DNA from: Candidatus Pacearchaeota archaeon
Lineage (GTDB): Archaea; Nanobdellota; Nanobdellia; UBA10117; JAFCGI01
Reading direction: 5' to 3'
Length of the DNA stretch: 64,000 bases
NCBI GenBank assembly: GCA_017608235.1
Contig: JAFCGI010000001.1
Coordinates: 65,423 to 129,422, forward strand
Part shown: positions 19,986 through 30,204 of the stretch, one piece after another
How the letters are laid out: each line of letters opens with the position of its first letter
Numbering within the stretch: position 1 is the stretch's first letter
The notes under the pieces: generated by a model
Databases searched by the model: none
Told to the model about the DNA's origin: nothing
The model's input: the letters and a program-made list of their open reading frames with translations, nothing else
Program-made: the position numbers and the translations under genes

Positions 19986-20663
19986 ATGAAAATAAGTTTT
20001 ATTATACCTTCACTTAATGAAGAGAAAGCAATTGGAAAAGTAATTGATGAGATTAAATCTCTTAATTTTAAATCATCAAGTTATGAAATATTAATAATTG
20101 ATGGTAATAGTGTGGATAATACTAGACAAATTGCAAAATCTAAAGGAGCCAAGGTTATTATTGAAGCTAGAAAAGGTTATGGTAGAGCATATAAGACTGG
20201 TTTTAAAGAAGCTAAAGGAGATATAATAATTACAGGTGATGCAGATTGTACATATCCTTTTAAAGATTCTAAAAAATTTATAATGCTGTTAAATAAAAAT
20301 AATTTGGAATTTATTACCACAAATAGGTTTTTCTATATGGATAAAAAAGCTATGTCATTATCACATAAATTTGGTAATTTTATTTTAACTTTTGTTTTAA
20401 GAGCACTTTTTTTCTTGAATATTAAGGATTCTCAAAGTGGAATGTGGATTTTTAAAAAGGAAATATTAAATGATTTAAATTTAACATCAGATGGCATGCC
20501 TTTAAGTGAAGAAATTAAAATTGAAGCTTTTTCTAAAGTAGTATCTAAAGAAATACCAATAATATATAGAGCTAGGGAAGGAGATGTAAAGTTAAATACG
20601 CTGAGAGATGGTGCCTTAAATTTATTTTTTTTATTTAAGAAACGATTTTTATTAAGAAAATAA
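19986..20663 (+). CDS. GT2-family glycosyltransferase (DPM1/dolichyl-phosphate sugar synthase-like)
   Basis: ISFIIPSLNEEKAIGKVIDEI, ILIIDGNSVDNTRQIA, KGDIIITGDADCTYPF, FITTNRF. Confidence 0.88.
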   Translation: MKISFIIPSLNEEKAIGKVIDEIKSLNFKSSSYEILIIDGNSVDNTRQIAKSKGAKVIIEARKGYGRAYKTGFKEAKGDIIITGDADCTYPFKDSKKFIMLLNKNNLEFITTNRFFYMDKKAMSLSHKFGNFILTFVLRALFFLNIKDSQSGMWIFKKEILNDLNLTSDGMPLSEEIKIEAFSKVVSKEIPIIYRAREGDVKLNTLRDGALNLFFLFKKRFLLRK

Positions 20664-20666
20664 TTA

Positions 20667-20999
20667 TTATTTTTCCTTATTTTTTAATATTGCTATATTT
20701 CGTACTATTTTTGTTATATCTTGGTTAGTTTTTTCTACTTTGACATATGTTTGAAAGATTAAATAAAATAATATTACAATACTACAATATACTATTAGAT
20801 CTGTAGCTCTAGTAACGCCAGCAATATTTGCAGCAGCAGTTATTGGTCCAGTAAATATGGATATTGTGATTACAGATATCCAAAAAAGAGCCCATGTTAA
20901 AAATTCATTTTTTTTAATTTCTTTTTTTTTAAATTTTAAAAGTACTGAACTATATGCGAATGATGCAAATATTATTAAAAATAATTGTATGATTTCCAT
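20667..20999 (-). CDS. DUF2304-family membrane protein
   Basis: About 110 aa with three TM segments; adjacent to a GT2 gene, the usual DUF2304 context. Confidence 0.7.
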   Translation of the reverse strand: MEIIQLFLIIFASFAYSSVLLKFKKKEIKKNEFLTWALFWISVITISIFTGPITAAANIAGVTRATDLIVYCSIVILFYLIFQTYVKVEKTNQDITKIVRNIAILKNKEK

Positions 21000-21682
21000 T
21001 ATGAAATTATTCCTCTGATTATCATTTTAAATAAGATACGAAATGCATTTAAAGTGCTCTGTCCATGTTGTTTTGAATATTTAGTATATTCTATAGTTAC
21101 TGGAATTTCTTTATATTTTAATTTATGTTTTGTAATTTCAGATATTATTTCAGATGCATGTTCCATTCCATCAGATTTGATATTTATTTTTTCAGCAGCA
21201 TATTTTGAAATTGCTCTAAGACCATTATGGGAATCAGTTAGTTTTATCTTATTTGTTTTACTTAAAAGAAATGCTCCTGCTTTTAGAAATATTTTACGGA
21301 TTAAAGGGGTATTTGACTTTTTGTTTTTAAATCTTGTACCTAAACTAATTTCTACTTCTTTTTTAATTATTGGTGTTACTAATAATTTTATATCAGATGC
21401 TTTATGTTGACCATCAGCATCGAAAGTTACTATTATATCTGCACCTTTTTTTAATGCAAACTTTATACCTGTTTGTAATGCTGCACCTTGACCTCTGTTA
21501 ATTATATGTTTTAAAGTAAATACTTTTCTTTTTTTAGCTAAATCATATGTATTGTCTGATGAACCATCATCTACTACTATTATGTTTTTATAATTATGTT
21601 TTTGTAAGTCTGATATTACTTTTTTTATTTTTTTAGATTCATTATATGCAGCTATTACTATGAATATTTTATTTTTTTCCAT
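20999..21682 (-). CDS. GT2-family glycosyltransferase (DPM1-like)
   Basis: IFIVIAAYNESKKIKKVISDL, IIVVDDGSSDNTYDLAKK, ADIIVTFDADGQHKASDI, LGTRFKNKKSNTPLIRKIF. Confidence 0.9.
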   Translation of the reverse strand: MEKNKIFIVIAAYNESKKIKKVISDLQKHNYKNIIVVDDGSSDNTYDLAKKRKVFTLKHIINRGQGAALQTGIKFALKKGADIIVTFDADGQHKASDIKLLVTPIIKKEVEISLGTRFKNKKSNTPLIRKIFLKAGAFLLSKTNKIKLTDSHNGLRAISKYAAEKINIKSDGMEHASEIISEITKHKLKYKEIPVTIEYTKYSKQHGQSTLNAFRILFKMIIRGIIS

Positions 21683-21696
21683 TTTTTAATAAAAAA

Positions 21697-24300
21697 TTAA
21701 ATTATATAATTTTCTTCAAATTCTTTTGATGTAGAAGCCAAAAAGATTGGATCTTCTCTTATATCTTCTGGATAATTTAATTTCCAAATCCTTATTGGAC
21801 CTATTAAATTACCATTATATATTGCAAGAGGTAGCTTATCATTATATACCTCTTCAAATTCTGAATAAGTATTATTTAATATGTAAAGTCGTGTGAATAA
21901 AGTATCTTTAGTTTTTTCAGATAGGTAAAATATTGTACCTTCATTATTTATTGTATTTTGATTTGATATTAAAGGTGCTAATTTGATACACCCTCCAATA
22001 TTACTTGTTATATTAAATTCTTGTTTTTTGTTTTTTTCATATATACAAGAAATTGGTTCTTCTATTTGTTTTTTATTATAATATATTACTGCAATAGGAG
22101 GTTCTGCTATTTTGTTATTTTTATCTCTAGTTAGTATAAATCCTGCAATTGCTGCCTGTTTTTCTGGAATTATAGCTTTATTGATGGTTATGTCTTTGTC
22201 AAGCATCCATCCACCAGTATAGATTTGCTTTGTTCCATTTCTTACTTCTTTTTCTTCATTTAATGTAAATATTCCTATGGTAGATTCTCTATCAGAGTTT
22301 TTGTCTGACCCTAGATAAGAGAATGCATGATATTTTCCTATTTCCTCTTTTGAAAATAGTAAATAAGATGTATTATGGCTTTTGAAGTAAGTAAGTGCAT
22401 TATTGTTATTTATAGCAGTCATTCCATATCTTGCTAATGTATAAATCATATAATCTCCACCAGGTTTTCCACCATCTTGTATAGATGCTCTTTCTCCTAC
22501 TGCTTGGGTCCAGTATCCATAATCCCACCAATGTGCAATTATTGAATCTTCTGGAGTGTTAGTTCTGATAAATGTCATTGAGTTATCCCATTGACCTGGT
22601 AATCCTGAACCACTATAGCTTGCCTGAACAGTACTAGCTTGTCCTATAGTAAAAATTAAGAAAAGAGCTATAATATAGGGAATAGTTGCAGTAATTTTTA
22701 TTTCGCTTTTATATAATGAATTAGCTATAAAATAAATAGTAAATCCAGTAGTTAAGCAAATAAATGGTGCTGCTACAAATGGAAACCTTGCTGCACTTCT
22801 TGCTAAATATGCAGATATGAGTATTGCTATTAAAGGTAGCAAGTATATTGCTTTTTCTTTATTTATTTGTTTTCTTATTCCAATATATGAAATTAATATT
22901 ATTGCTACTGAAATTAATTGTATTTCTTTTGATATATTTGTGAATATAGCTATTGTAGCTAATATAGAAATTATGGAGTTAGTAATTAGCATATATTTTT
23001 TATTTTCTATTAAGAGATAGTTTAGTATTATTATGCTTAATAAAGCTAAGATAAGAATCCAAGAGAATTCACCCCAAATATTTCTACTACCTCCAATAAT
23101 TTCGGCAGTTGTAAAAGATACTTTTGATGATCCTGCAGGATTTAAAAAAGAAGTTAATAAATTTTTATAATTTTTAAATATTAAGGGAAATCCAATAAAT
23201 ATAGCTATTGGTATAGCAAATAAAGGGTTCTGTATTTTATCAAATTTTGAAATATTAGTTTTGTTTGATAAATAGATAAGCAATGTATTAATTATGATTA
23301 AAAATATAGAAAATATAGGTAATATTACTGCAAGATTTGCTAAAGAGAATTTGTAAATAATTATTAATGGAAGATATCCTAACGTCCAGGCTAAGATACC
23401 AAAAAAATATTTTTTATTTGTATTTTCTAATAGAAAATCTATAATTATAAATATAGATATGATAATTATTAATATTAAGAATCCACTCCATAGTAAACCT
23501 GCAAATGCAGCAATTATTCCTGAAAGAAATCCAAATGTTATTTTGTTTTTAAGATTCAATTCTTTTCTAAATTTGACAAAAAACCAAAGTGAAGCAAATA
23601 TAAATAACATACAAATTGCTTCGTGATCAGCAAAGCCAGCCATGTTTCTGTAAAGATATGCTGGAACTACTGCTAGAAATGCTGTAGAAATTATGGCTGA
23701 TTTTTCATTGAATATTTCCTTTACTAATAAGAAGAAAAATATTAAGCCTATTGTGGATATAATTGGAGGATAAATAATATGTGCAAATATTCTTTCTGTA
23801 TTAGGTGAAATTAGGTGAACAAATTTATACCAATATGCTAAAAAATAAGGAAATAAATCATGATTTCCAAGATAGCTAACGCCTATAGGTGCATTTCTAA
23901 ATATATCTAGACTTGGAAGGTTGCCCTGTTCCAAAATAAATCCAGATAATCTATAAAAATGATATGGATCTAATCCTAAAAGATATTTTCCTTGTAAGTT
24001 TTCTAAGTTTCGCGTTCTTATGAATAGATTAAGTAATAAAATTGGAATTAATAATAAATAATATATAAAATTGTTTTTGAAGATTGTTTTGATATTTTCT
24101 ATCTTTTTAAAATCTATTTCAAAATCATCTAATTCTTTATTTTGAGAATCTATAGGTTTTTTAATTTCTTCAGTTTCTTTTTTTTCTATTTTTGGTTCTG
24201 TTTTTGGTTCTGTTTTTGATCCTAAGGAGGATGTTTTTTTCTTTATAGAAATAGGATTTATTTCATTTAGTGTGTTTTTTAGTTTATCCTTGAAACTCAT
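21697..24300 (-). CDS. aglB: archaeal oligosaccharyltransferase AglB (STT3 family)
   Basis: N-terminal TM domain with GLDPYHFYRLSG and GFADHEAI, then catalytic motif DSIIAHWWDYGYWTQAVGERASIQDGG. Confidence 0.93.
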   Translation of the reverse strand: MSFKDKLKNTLNEINPISIKKKTSSLGSKTEPKTEPKIEKKETEEIKKPIDSQNKELDDFEIDFKKIENIKTIFKNNFIYYLLLIPILLLNLFIRTRNLENLQGKYLLGLDPYHFYRLSGFILEQGNLPSLDIFRNAPIGVSYLGNHDLFPYFLAYWYKFVHLISPNTERIFAHIIYPPIISTIGLIFFFLLVKEIFNEKSAIISTAFLAVVPAYLYRNMAGFADHEAICMLFIFASLWFFVKFRKELNLKNKITFGFLSGIIAAFAGLLWSGFLILIIIISIFIIIDFLLENTNKKYFFGILAWTLGYLPLIIIYKFSLANLAVILPIFSIFLIIINTLLIYLSNKTNISKFDKIQNPLFAIPIAIFIGFPLIFKNYKNLLTSFLNPAGSSKVSFTTAEIIGGSRNIWGEFSWILILALLSIIILNYLLIENKKYMLITNSIISILATIAIFTNISKEIQLISVAIILISYIGIRKQINKEKAIYLLPLIAILISAYLARSAARFPFVAAPFICLTTGFTIYFIANSLYKSEIKITATIPYIIALFLIFTIGQASTVQASYSGSGLPGQWDNSMTFIRTNTPEDSIIAHWWDYGYWTQAVGERASIQDGGKPGGDYMIYTLARYGMTAINNNNALTYFKSHNTSYLLFSKEEIGKYHAFSYLGSDKNSDRESTIGIFTLNEEKEVRNGTKQIYTGGWMLDKDITINKAIIPEKQAAIAGFILTRDKNNKIAEPPIAVIYYNKKQIEEPISCIYEKNKKQEFNITSNIGGCIKLAPLISNQNTINNEGTIFYLSEKTKDTLFTRLYILNNTYSEFEEVYNDKLPLAIYNGNLIGPIRIWKLNYPEDIREDPIFLASTSKEFEENYII

Positions 24301-24306
24301 ACTATT

Positions 24307-24332
24307 TTGGAATAAGAATAAGATATTAAAAG
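24307..24332 (-). promoter_or_regulatory. putative promoter element of aglB (CTTTTAATATCTTATTCTTATTCCAA on minus strand)
   Basis: Matches the element at 27544-27569 at 25/26 positions; each ends 6-8 nt upstream of its ATG. Confidence 0.5.
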
Positions 24333-24400
24333 CTTATTAAAGTCCAATAAATGATAAGATTATGAAAAAGTATTAAAGGTTTTCTAATTAGATTTATTAT

Positions 24401-25058
24401 ATGGGCGTTGTATTTATTATACCTACATTAAATGAGGAAAAAGGAATAGCAGAAGTAATAAATCAATGTAAGTCTTTAATGGTAAAAAATTCTTCAATTT
24501 TGGTAGTAGATGGTAATTCTAAAGATAGAACTGTTAATATAGCTAAAAATAATGGTGTCAGAATTTTGATTCAAAAGGGAAAAGGAAAAGGTAATGGTTT
24601 GCGACAAGCAGTTGATATTCTTAAAAATGAAGATATAGTTGTCATGGTTGATGTAGATAATACTTATTCATTGAATAGAGTTAAGGAAATGATATCTTTA
24701 GTTAGGGGATGATTGTCTTGTACAAGGCAATAGGATTTTTGATAAGTCATCAATGACGTTGTTGAATTAGTTTGGGAATATTTTTTTTGATATGTTAGTA
24801 GTATTATTATATAGAAAGCGCGTTTGTGATTTATTAACTGGATTAAGGGTATTTAAAGTAAAAACTTTCAAGTTTTTGAATCTTAAGTCTAAGGGATTTG
24901 ATATTGAGACAGAAATGACATTAAAAGCTATAAAAAAAGGGATAAAAATAATAGAAATTCCTTGTAAATATAAAGAAAGACTTGGAGAAACAAAATTAAA
25001 TCCTTTGAAAGATGGGTTTCTTATACTCATAAGAATATTTAGTATGTGTATTAGTTAA
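24401..25058 (+). pseudogene. disrupted GT2 glycosyltransferase, split by a +1 frameshift and an in-frame TAG
   Basis: 24401-24712 encodes the GT2 N-half. Removing one G from GGGG at 24705-24708 continues as VRDDCLVQGNRIFDKSSMTLLN, then TAG at 24768-24770, then FGNIFFDMLVVLLYRKRVCDLLTGLRVFK. Paralog 19986-20663 is intact. Confidence 0.75.
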
Positions 25059-26892
25059 TATTGAATTTATATAATTTTGCGATTTCTTGATCTTCTGAAG
25101 TGTAATCCCAAACCTTATCTAAGTAAGGATTTAGATTAGGATTCCATGGATGTGTGGAATTATAATAATTTACTGGAGATATAAAAATCAATTTAAATAT
25201 TTTATAATTTTCTCCTTTCATTGCAGGATCTACCCATGTATTTTCAACAAAATAACTTATATTATTTTCTTGTAGTATTTTTTCTTTTTCTTCAGAATAA
25301 AACATTATTAATGGATCAAACCAGCCAGTTACTCTTCCATTTTTATTAGTATAATATTCTGATTCTATCCAATAATAATCCCAATATAAATAACTAATGT
25401 TATATTGTTTAATTAATTCTTTTTTATATTCTGTATTATTTCCATAGAGGATTATTGCTTGAGCTAGTTCTCTTGAGTCCATATCTAAGAAAGGATCGTT
25501 TTGTGCTCTTCTACATGTTAAAAGTTTTCTTCCGGTTAATGCATTAACTGCAAAACCAATTTCTTTTGTAGTAAGGATTACATCGTTAACATTACTTTCT
25601 TTAACTAAATATTTTTCTAAATTTACTAATTGTGCTGGTAATTCATTTTTTCCAGCATTGTACCATACATCATTTATTCTTTGTTGGTATGCTTGGCTCT
25701 GACCTAATAATAAGATTAGAATTATTAACAAGAAATATAGCTTTTTTGGAATTTTTGATTTTTTAATTATAGAATAACTAAATTTTAATCCGAATATTGT
25801 TAAAAGTACTAAAATAGGTGTTAATAATAATGTTGCAATATAATTTGGTATAAAATCAAAATCAAATAAATTTCTAGTTATTAAGTAATGAAATGTTATA
25901 ATGAATGCTGAAACTGTTAAAAAATATATATGACTTTGTTCACTAGTTTTTTCATGATCTTTTTTTATTAATAATAGACCAGTAATTCCAAATAATCCAA
26001 AAATAGATATTAGCGTAGATCTAATACTAGAGATATTAAAGAAAGAATTTTTTAATGTGCTAAATAAAAAGCTAATTTGCAATCTTATATCAGCCCAATT
26101 TTGGTTATTCCAATCATTATAGTAAAGAGAAGTATGGCCGTGATAGATAAAAAGAGGTTTATACCACCATAATAATGCTATAGGAATTCCGATTAAAAGG
26201 ACAAGACTATATGCAAAAAATTCTTTTTTGATTTTATTAAAATTTATTTTCTTTTCTTTAATATTTATGTTTTGAAATAAGGTATAGTAAATAAATGCTC
26301 CAGTAAATAGTAATGAAGCAGATATAAATGCTATACTATGTGTTAGTCCAAGTAAACCATAAATTATTCCTAGCTTTATAATATTTTTAATATTTTTTTT
26401 AATAATAAAATCATATATTGATAAGAGAAATAGAGGCATCATTAATATATATGCAAAATCAGTATATTTTAGAATAGGCATTTTAGCTGCGGAAATAAAA
26501 ATTAAACAAGCTATTAGGGCAAGTTCATTATCTTTAAATATTTTTTTTGTTAAAAAGAAAAATATAATAGCTGAAAATAAGATTATTATGTATGAAAAAA
26601 AAAATTCTGTTGTTATAGCATCTAATTCTAAGAATTTAGAAAGATTTCCAGTTATTGTAGAATATAATACAAAATAAATAGGTAACGATCCCTTTATATT
26701 TGGTGATTTTAAAGGACTTCCTCCATATTTTACGTGATTGGTTGTACCTAGTTGATGATAGTAATCTCCTCCATAAATTGGTGAGGGTAATGAGATTAAT
26801 GGATTTATGATTAAGTGGTGTATAATTAGGAAAAATAATATTATAGAAAATATTGTTATATAAGTTCTTTTTTTTTCGATTATTTGATTCAT
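25051..26892 (-). CDS. polytopic GT-C-like membrane protein (paralog of 16721-18580)
   Basis: SLPSPIYGGDYYHQLG, ALTGRKLLTCRRAQNDPFLDMDSRELAQAIILYGNNTE, YLYWDYYWIESEYYTNKNGRV, STHPWNPNLNPYLDKVWDYTSEDQEIAKLYKF. Confidence 0.65.
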   Translation of the reverse strand: MNQIIEKKRTYITIFSIILFFLIIHHLIINPLISLPSPIYGGDYYHQLGTTNHVKYGGSPLKSPNIKGSLPIYFVLYSTITGNLSKFLELDAITTEFFFSYIIILFSAIIFFFLTKKIFKDNELALIACLIFISAAKMPILKYTDFAYILMMPLFLLSIYDFIIKKNIKNIIKLGIIYGLLGLTHSIAFISASLLFTGAFIYYTLFQNINIKEKKINFNKIKKEFFAYSLVLLIGIPIALLWWYKPLFIYHGHTSLYYNDWNNQNWADIRLQISFLFSTLKNSFFNISSIRSTLISIFGLFGITGLLLIKKDHEKTSEQSHIYFLTVSAFIITFHYLITRNLFDFDFIPNYIATLLLTPILVLLTIFGLKFSYSIIKKSKIPKKLYFLLIILILLLGQSQAYQQRINDVWYNAGKNELPAQLVNLEKYLVKESNVNDVILTTKEIGFAVNALTGRKLLTCRRAQNDPFLDMDSRELAQAIILYGNNTEYKKELIKQYNISYLYWDYYWIESEYYTNKNGRVTGWFDPLIMFYSEEKEKILQENNISYFVENTWVDPAMKGENYKIFKLIFISPVNYYNSTHPWNPNLNPYLDKVWDYTSEDQEIAKLYKFNIN

Positions 26893-26938
26893 TTTTATAT
26901 ATTATCTATTTCTTTTAATATTTCTATTTTATCATAAT

Positions 26939-27535
26939 TTATTTTTTACAAATAGCAGCTTGGTTTAAACCAAATTGAAAGTATTCATATTTTATTATTT
27001 TAAAATTTGCTGCTTTTAGTACTTTAAATAATTTTTTTTTATTATAGTAGAGTTTATGATCAAAAATTTCTTTTTTATTGAAAATTCCAAATTTAGCTCC
27101 AAATTCTAAAATAGGTTTTGATTTTGGTGATGGTGTTGTTAGTAATAATGTTCCATTTTTCTTTAAAATCCTATGCATTTCAGAAAGAATATTTGTTGGA
27201 TTTACTATATGTTCGATTACAGCAAGCATTACTATAATATCTATAGAATTATTTTTCAGAGGAATTTTATTTTTTGTTATATCTATATTAAAAAAGACAA
27301 GGTTGTCTTGTCTATGATTATTGACTTCTAGATCAATTCCATAACCTTTTTTAATTTTTTTCTTTAGAGTTTTTAATAATTTAAAACGATAACTGCAACC
27401 TACATCTAATAAAATTGAGTTTTTTGGAATATATTTTTTAATTTTATTTAATCTTATATTTTCTAAAATTATATCTACAAAATTTACTTTTTTTATTACT
27501 TTGAATTTTTTTTTATTTGTTTTTTTCCAGAACAT
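26939..27535 (-). CDS. class I SAM-dependent methyltransferase
   Basis: NSILLDVGCSYRFKLLKTLKKK, GYGIDLEVNNH, IDIIVMLAVIEHIVNPTNILSEMHRILKKNGTLLLTTPSP. Confidence 0.85.
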   Translation of the reverse strand: MFWKKTNKKKFKVIKKVNFVDIILENIRLNKIKKYIPKNSILLDVGCSYRFKLLKTLKKKIKKGYGIDLEVNNHRQDNLVFFNIDITKNKIPLKNNSIDIIVMLAVIEHIVNPTNILSEMHRILKKNGTLLLTTPSPKSKPILEFGAKFGIFNKKEIFDHKLYYNKKKLFKVLKAANFKIIKYEYFQFGLNQAAICKK

Positions 27536-27543
27536 ATTTAGTA

Positions 27544-27569
27544 TTGGAATAATAATAAGATATTAAAAG
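27544..27569 (-). promoter_or_regulatory. putative promoter element of the 27535 methyltransferase gene (same motif as aglB)
   Basis: TTGGAATAATAATAAGATATTAAAAG on + strand; one mismatch to 24307-24332. Confidence 0.5.
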
Positions 27570-27585
27570 ATTGTGCAAGTTTAAT

Positions 27586-28434
27586 TTATATTATTTTTAT
27601 TAATGGAGAGATGTTTGATTCTATTATAGCTGAGATTATTAGAACTAATATTGCTAGAAGGGTTAGTTTTGCTGCGTCTAAGAGAGTGATTTTGAATTTT
27701 TCTGAATTAAATTCATGAGCAATCACCCCTACAGATATCATTCCTCCAGCAAGCCCGCCAAGGAAGTAAGCAGTTATCTCTGGAATACCATGAATCATAT
27801 ATCTTAATAATCCTAGTGAGATTGCGCTGAAATATCCAGATACTGCAACTGCCCCAGTTATTGAAGCATAAGTTGCTATAGTAGATCTTATTGCGTTTCC
27901 TATTGCTGCAGCTATAACAGATGCGTTCCATGTAAGTATAAATATTGCACCTGCCCCATATATGAATGAAAACAATATACTGAATGCTAAAACTCGTAGA
28001 TTATTTAGCAGAATTCTTTGAGTATATGTTGATGAAGCTATTGCGCCAGATGTTACTGCTATGTTTATTTGTTTTATTGTTGATATTTGGCTGCTAAATA
28101 AGAGTCTTACTGTATCTTCAGGTAAGAGTACAAACCAAGCAACAAATGAAATTACTAACCCAAGAAATAAGAATATAAAGAATGGAATAGCGCGCTCATG
28201 AGCTTCTATGTCTCCTTTGTATACATCTTCTTTATATTTTTCAAATTTAATCATATTGATCATTATTGGAATGCAAGCAGATACAGTTAGAAATACCATT
28301 ACTATGCTAGCATGTGAGGGGAAAACCCATAAAGCTAGGAATACTCCTATTGTAGAATAAAGAATTGCTAGAAGTAGTATATTTAATGGTTTTCTTTCTG
28401 CTAATTTTATAGGTAGGAGCGACTCTAAGACCAT
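27586..28434 (-). CDS. stage II sporulation protein M (SpoIIM/DUF95)-family membrane protein
   Basis: N-terminal LAERKPLNILLLAILYSTIGVFLALWVFPSHAS; core FIYGAGAIFILTWNASVIAAAIG and HGIPEITAYFLGGLAGGMIS. Confidence 0.8.
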   Translation of the reverse strand: MVLESLLPIKLAERKPLNILLLAILYSTIGVFLALWVFPSHASIVMVFLTVSACIPIMINMIKFEKYKEDVYKGDIEAHERAIPFFIFLFLGLVISFVAWFVLLPEDTVRLLFSSQISTIKQINIAVTSGAIASSTYTQRILLNNLRVLAFSILFSFIYGAGAIFILTWNASVIAAAIGNAIRSTIATYASITGAVAVSGYFSAISLGLLRYMIHGIPEITAYFLGGLAGGMISVGVIAHEFNSEKFKITLLDAAKLTLLAILVLIISAIIESNISPLIKII

Positions 28435-28668
28435 TTTTTATTTAGTTTTTCCTATTTTTTCTTTAAACAATGTTTTAGTTTTTAGATTATAGCTATAAAT
28501 AAAACTTTGTTTCTATTTAAATATAAGGGTTCTATTGAGTTCTATTGAAAGTCGTTTATAATTAGTTCTATTTCTTAAAATTCTTAAGTTATTTTCTATA
28601 GAAATTTTGTATGTTGAGATTTTGCTTTTTTATATGGTTTAAAAATTTCTGAATCTTAATTGGATGAT

Positions 28669-30204
28669 TTACTTTAGCAGAATTTCTATGATTTTTGCAT
28701 ATGCTGGACGTGTTAAGAATACACCAATGGTTACTCCTATTGTTGTTGTGATAGCAAATCCTTTTAGTAAACCTGCACCCATCATCCATAGCGGAGCAAG
28801 AGCAACAACTGTTGTGAAATATGCAGCCATTATGATGAAGAAAGCTTTCTTTATTTTTTCTTTCCAACTGCCAAATGCGGTTTCTCCTCGTAGTATTTCA
28901 TCTGTTATGACTATTTGAGAATCTACACCAGTTCCTACTGCTGCAAGTATTCCTGCTATTGCAGCTAAGTCTAGATTCCATTTTATTAAAGAAGCAACTC
29001 CAAAAATTATTATTATTTCACTTAAACCTGTTAGAATAACTGGCAGAGCGATTTTTAGTTTTCTGTATCTTATAAATATTACAGATGCTACAGCAAGTAT
29101 TGCTACTATTATAGCCATTATAGCAGATTTGAAAAATTCTTCTCCTAGTTTTGGAGAAATTATATCAAGTTTAGCTATGTTGAGCTTTACTGGTAAGGAT
29201 CCAGTGATTAGAACAGTTTGAAGTTTTTTCATATTAGTTAAGCCATTGTTTATTGCTTCTTCTCTTGTTCTACCAGTGCCAGATCCTTGTATTACAAAAG
29301 ATGTTAATTCTTGTCCTTTTAGGTTTTCAGAGATAAATAAACTATCTACTAGTGCATTATCTAAATAGAGATCTAATTTTTTATCTAGATATCGTTCATT
29401 GCCTTCTAAAATTGTGCCAAGTTTACCTGTTACTTCAGCATGGGTTTTTGCAGATTCTGGACTTACATCTACTTGGAATTGGAATCTACAAGCCCATCCA
29501 TCTTCGAATTGATCACAACTTCTTATTCCAGAACAATCTCCAGATCTACATACATATTTTATGTCTGTTCCACCATGAAATACAGTATCATTACCAATTT
29601 TTGCTTCGAATTTTCCTTGCTTTTCTAAAAGATTGATTACTTCTTCTTTGTTTGCACCTGCGATTTCAGTTAGTATGTAAATATTTCCCTCTAGATCTTT
29701 GACTTCTCTTACATTTATGTCAGATAATCCATATACATTAAGTCTCTTTTTTGTTATTGTGATTATATCTTGAGTTTGCTGTTCAGTTATGGTTTCTTCT
29801 GGTTGTAATAGTATTCTGACTCCTCCAGCAAGATCTAAACCTTTTCTTAGGTTGGAGGTTGGAACTTCCCCTACCTGAATTCCTGTATAAATAGTTCCAT
29901 TGTAATCTTCAATAAGAATAGAATATTCTGCTTTGTTTGTTTTTATTTTTGTGATTTCATTTGGAGCTAGAGAAGATATTTTTGAAGAATAATCTTGGGT
30001 GCTTAGAACTTTTTCATTGTTTATTTCCAATATTATTTCTCCAGTGGTTAAGCCGTTTGCTTCTGCACTGCTGTTTTTGTCAATGGTTTTTATTAGAGCG
30101 CCGCTTGTATCTAGCTTTGGATTTATAGCTACTATAGCCATTATTACAAATATAATTAGAATAATTATTCTCCAAGATGTGAATATTTCTTTTAATTTAT
30201 TCAT
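28669..30204 (-). CDS. secD: protein-export membrane protein SecD
   Basis: LRKGLDLAGGVRILLQPEE; AAIAGILAAVGTGVDSQIVITDEILRGE; immediately downstream of secF. Confidence 0.92.
   Translation of the reverse strand: MNKLKEIFTSWRIIILIIFVIMAIVAINPKLDTSGALIKTIDKNSSAEANGLTTGEIILEINNEKVLSTQDYSSKISSLAPNEITKIKTNKAEYSILIEDYNGTIYTGIQVGEVPTSNLRKGLDLAGGVRILLQPEETITEQQTQDIITITKKRLNVYGLSDINVREVKDLEGNIYILTEIAGANKEEVINLLEKQGKFEAKIGNDTVFHGGTDIKYVCRSGDCSGIRSCDQFEDGWACRFQFQVDVSPESAKTHAEVTGKLGTILEGNERYLDKKLDLYLDNALVDSLFISENLKGQELTSFVIQGSGTGRTREEAINNGLTNMKKLQTVLITGSLPVKLNIAKLDIISPKLGEEFFKSAIMAIIVAILAVASVIFIRYRKLKIALPVILTGLSEIIIIFGVASLIKWNLDLAAIAGILAAVGTGVDSQIVITDEILRGETAFGSWKEKIKKAFFIIMAAYFTTVVALAPLWMMGAGLLKGFAITTTIGVTIGVFLTRPAYAKIIEILLK

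Noticed and set aside
24768-24770. In-frame TAG in the broken GT2 gene as a pyrrolysine codon
   Set aside because: The same gene also has a frameshift, the site is not catalytic, and there is no Pyl machinery in the window; pseudogene is the simpler reading.
27713-27931. Cys/Arg-rich minus-strand ORF MERICYSCSNRKRNK...
   Set aside because: Out-of-frame overlap with the SpoIIM-family gene.
28501-28560. Short direct repeat (GTTCTATTGA twice) downstream of secD
   Set aside because: Only two short copies in AT-rich intergenic DNA; no array or inverted structure supports a mobile element or CRISPR.
28589-28867. Minus-strand ORF with many Cys/His residues (MERKNKESFLHHNGCIFHNSCCSCSAMDDG...)
   Set aside because: Out-of-frame reading of the secD C-terminus; the SecD frame is strongly supported here. 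The Cys/His richness is a frame artefact.
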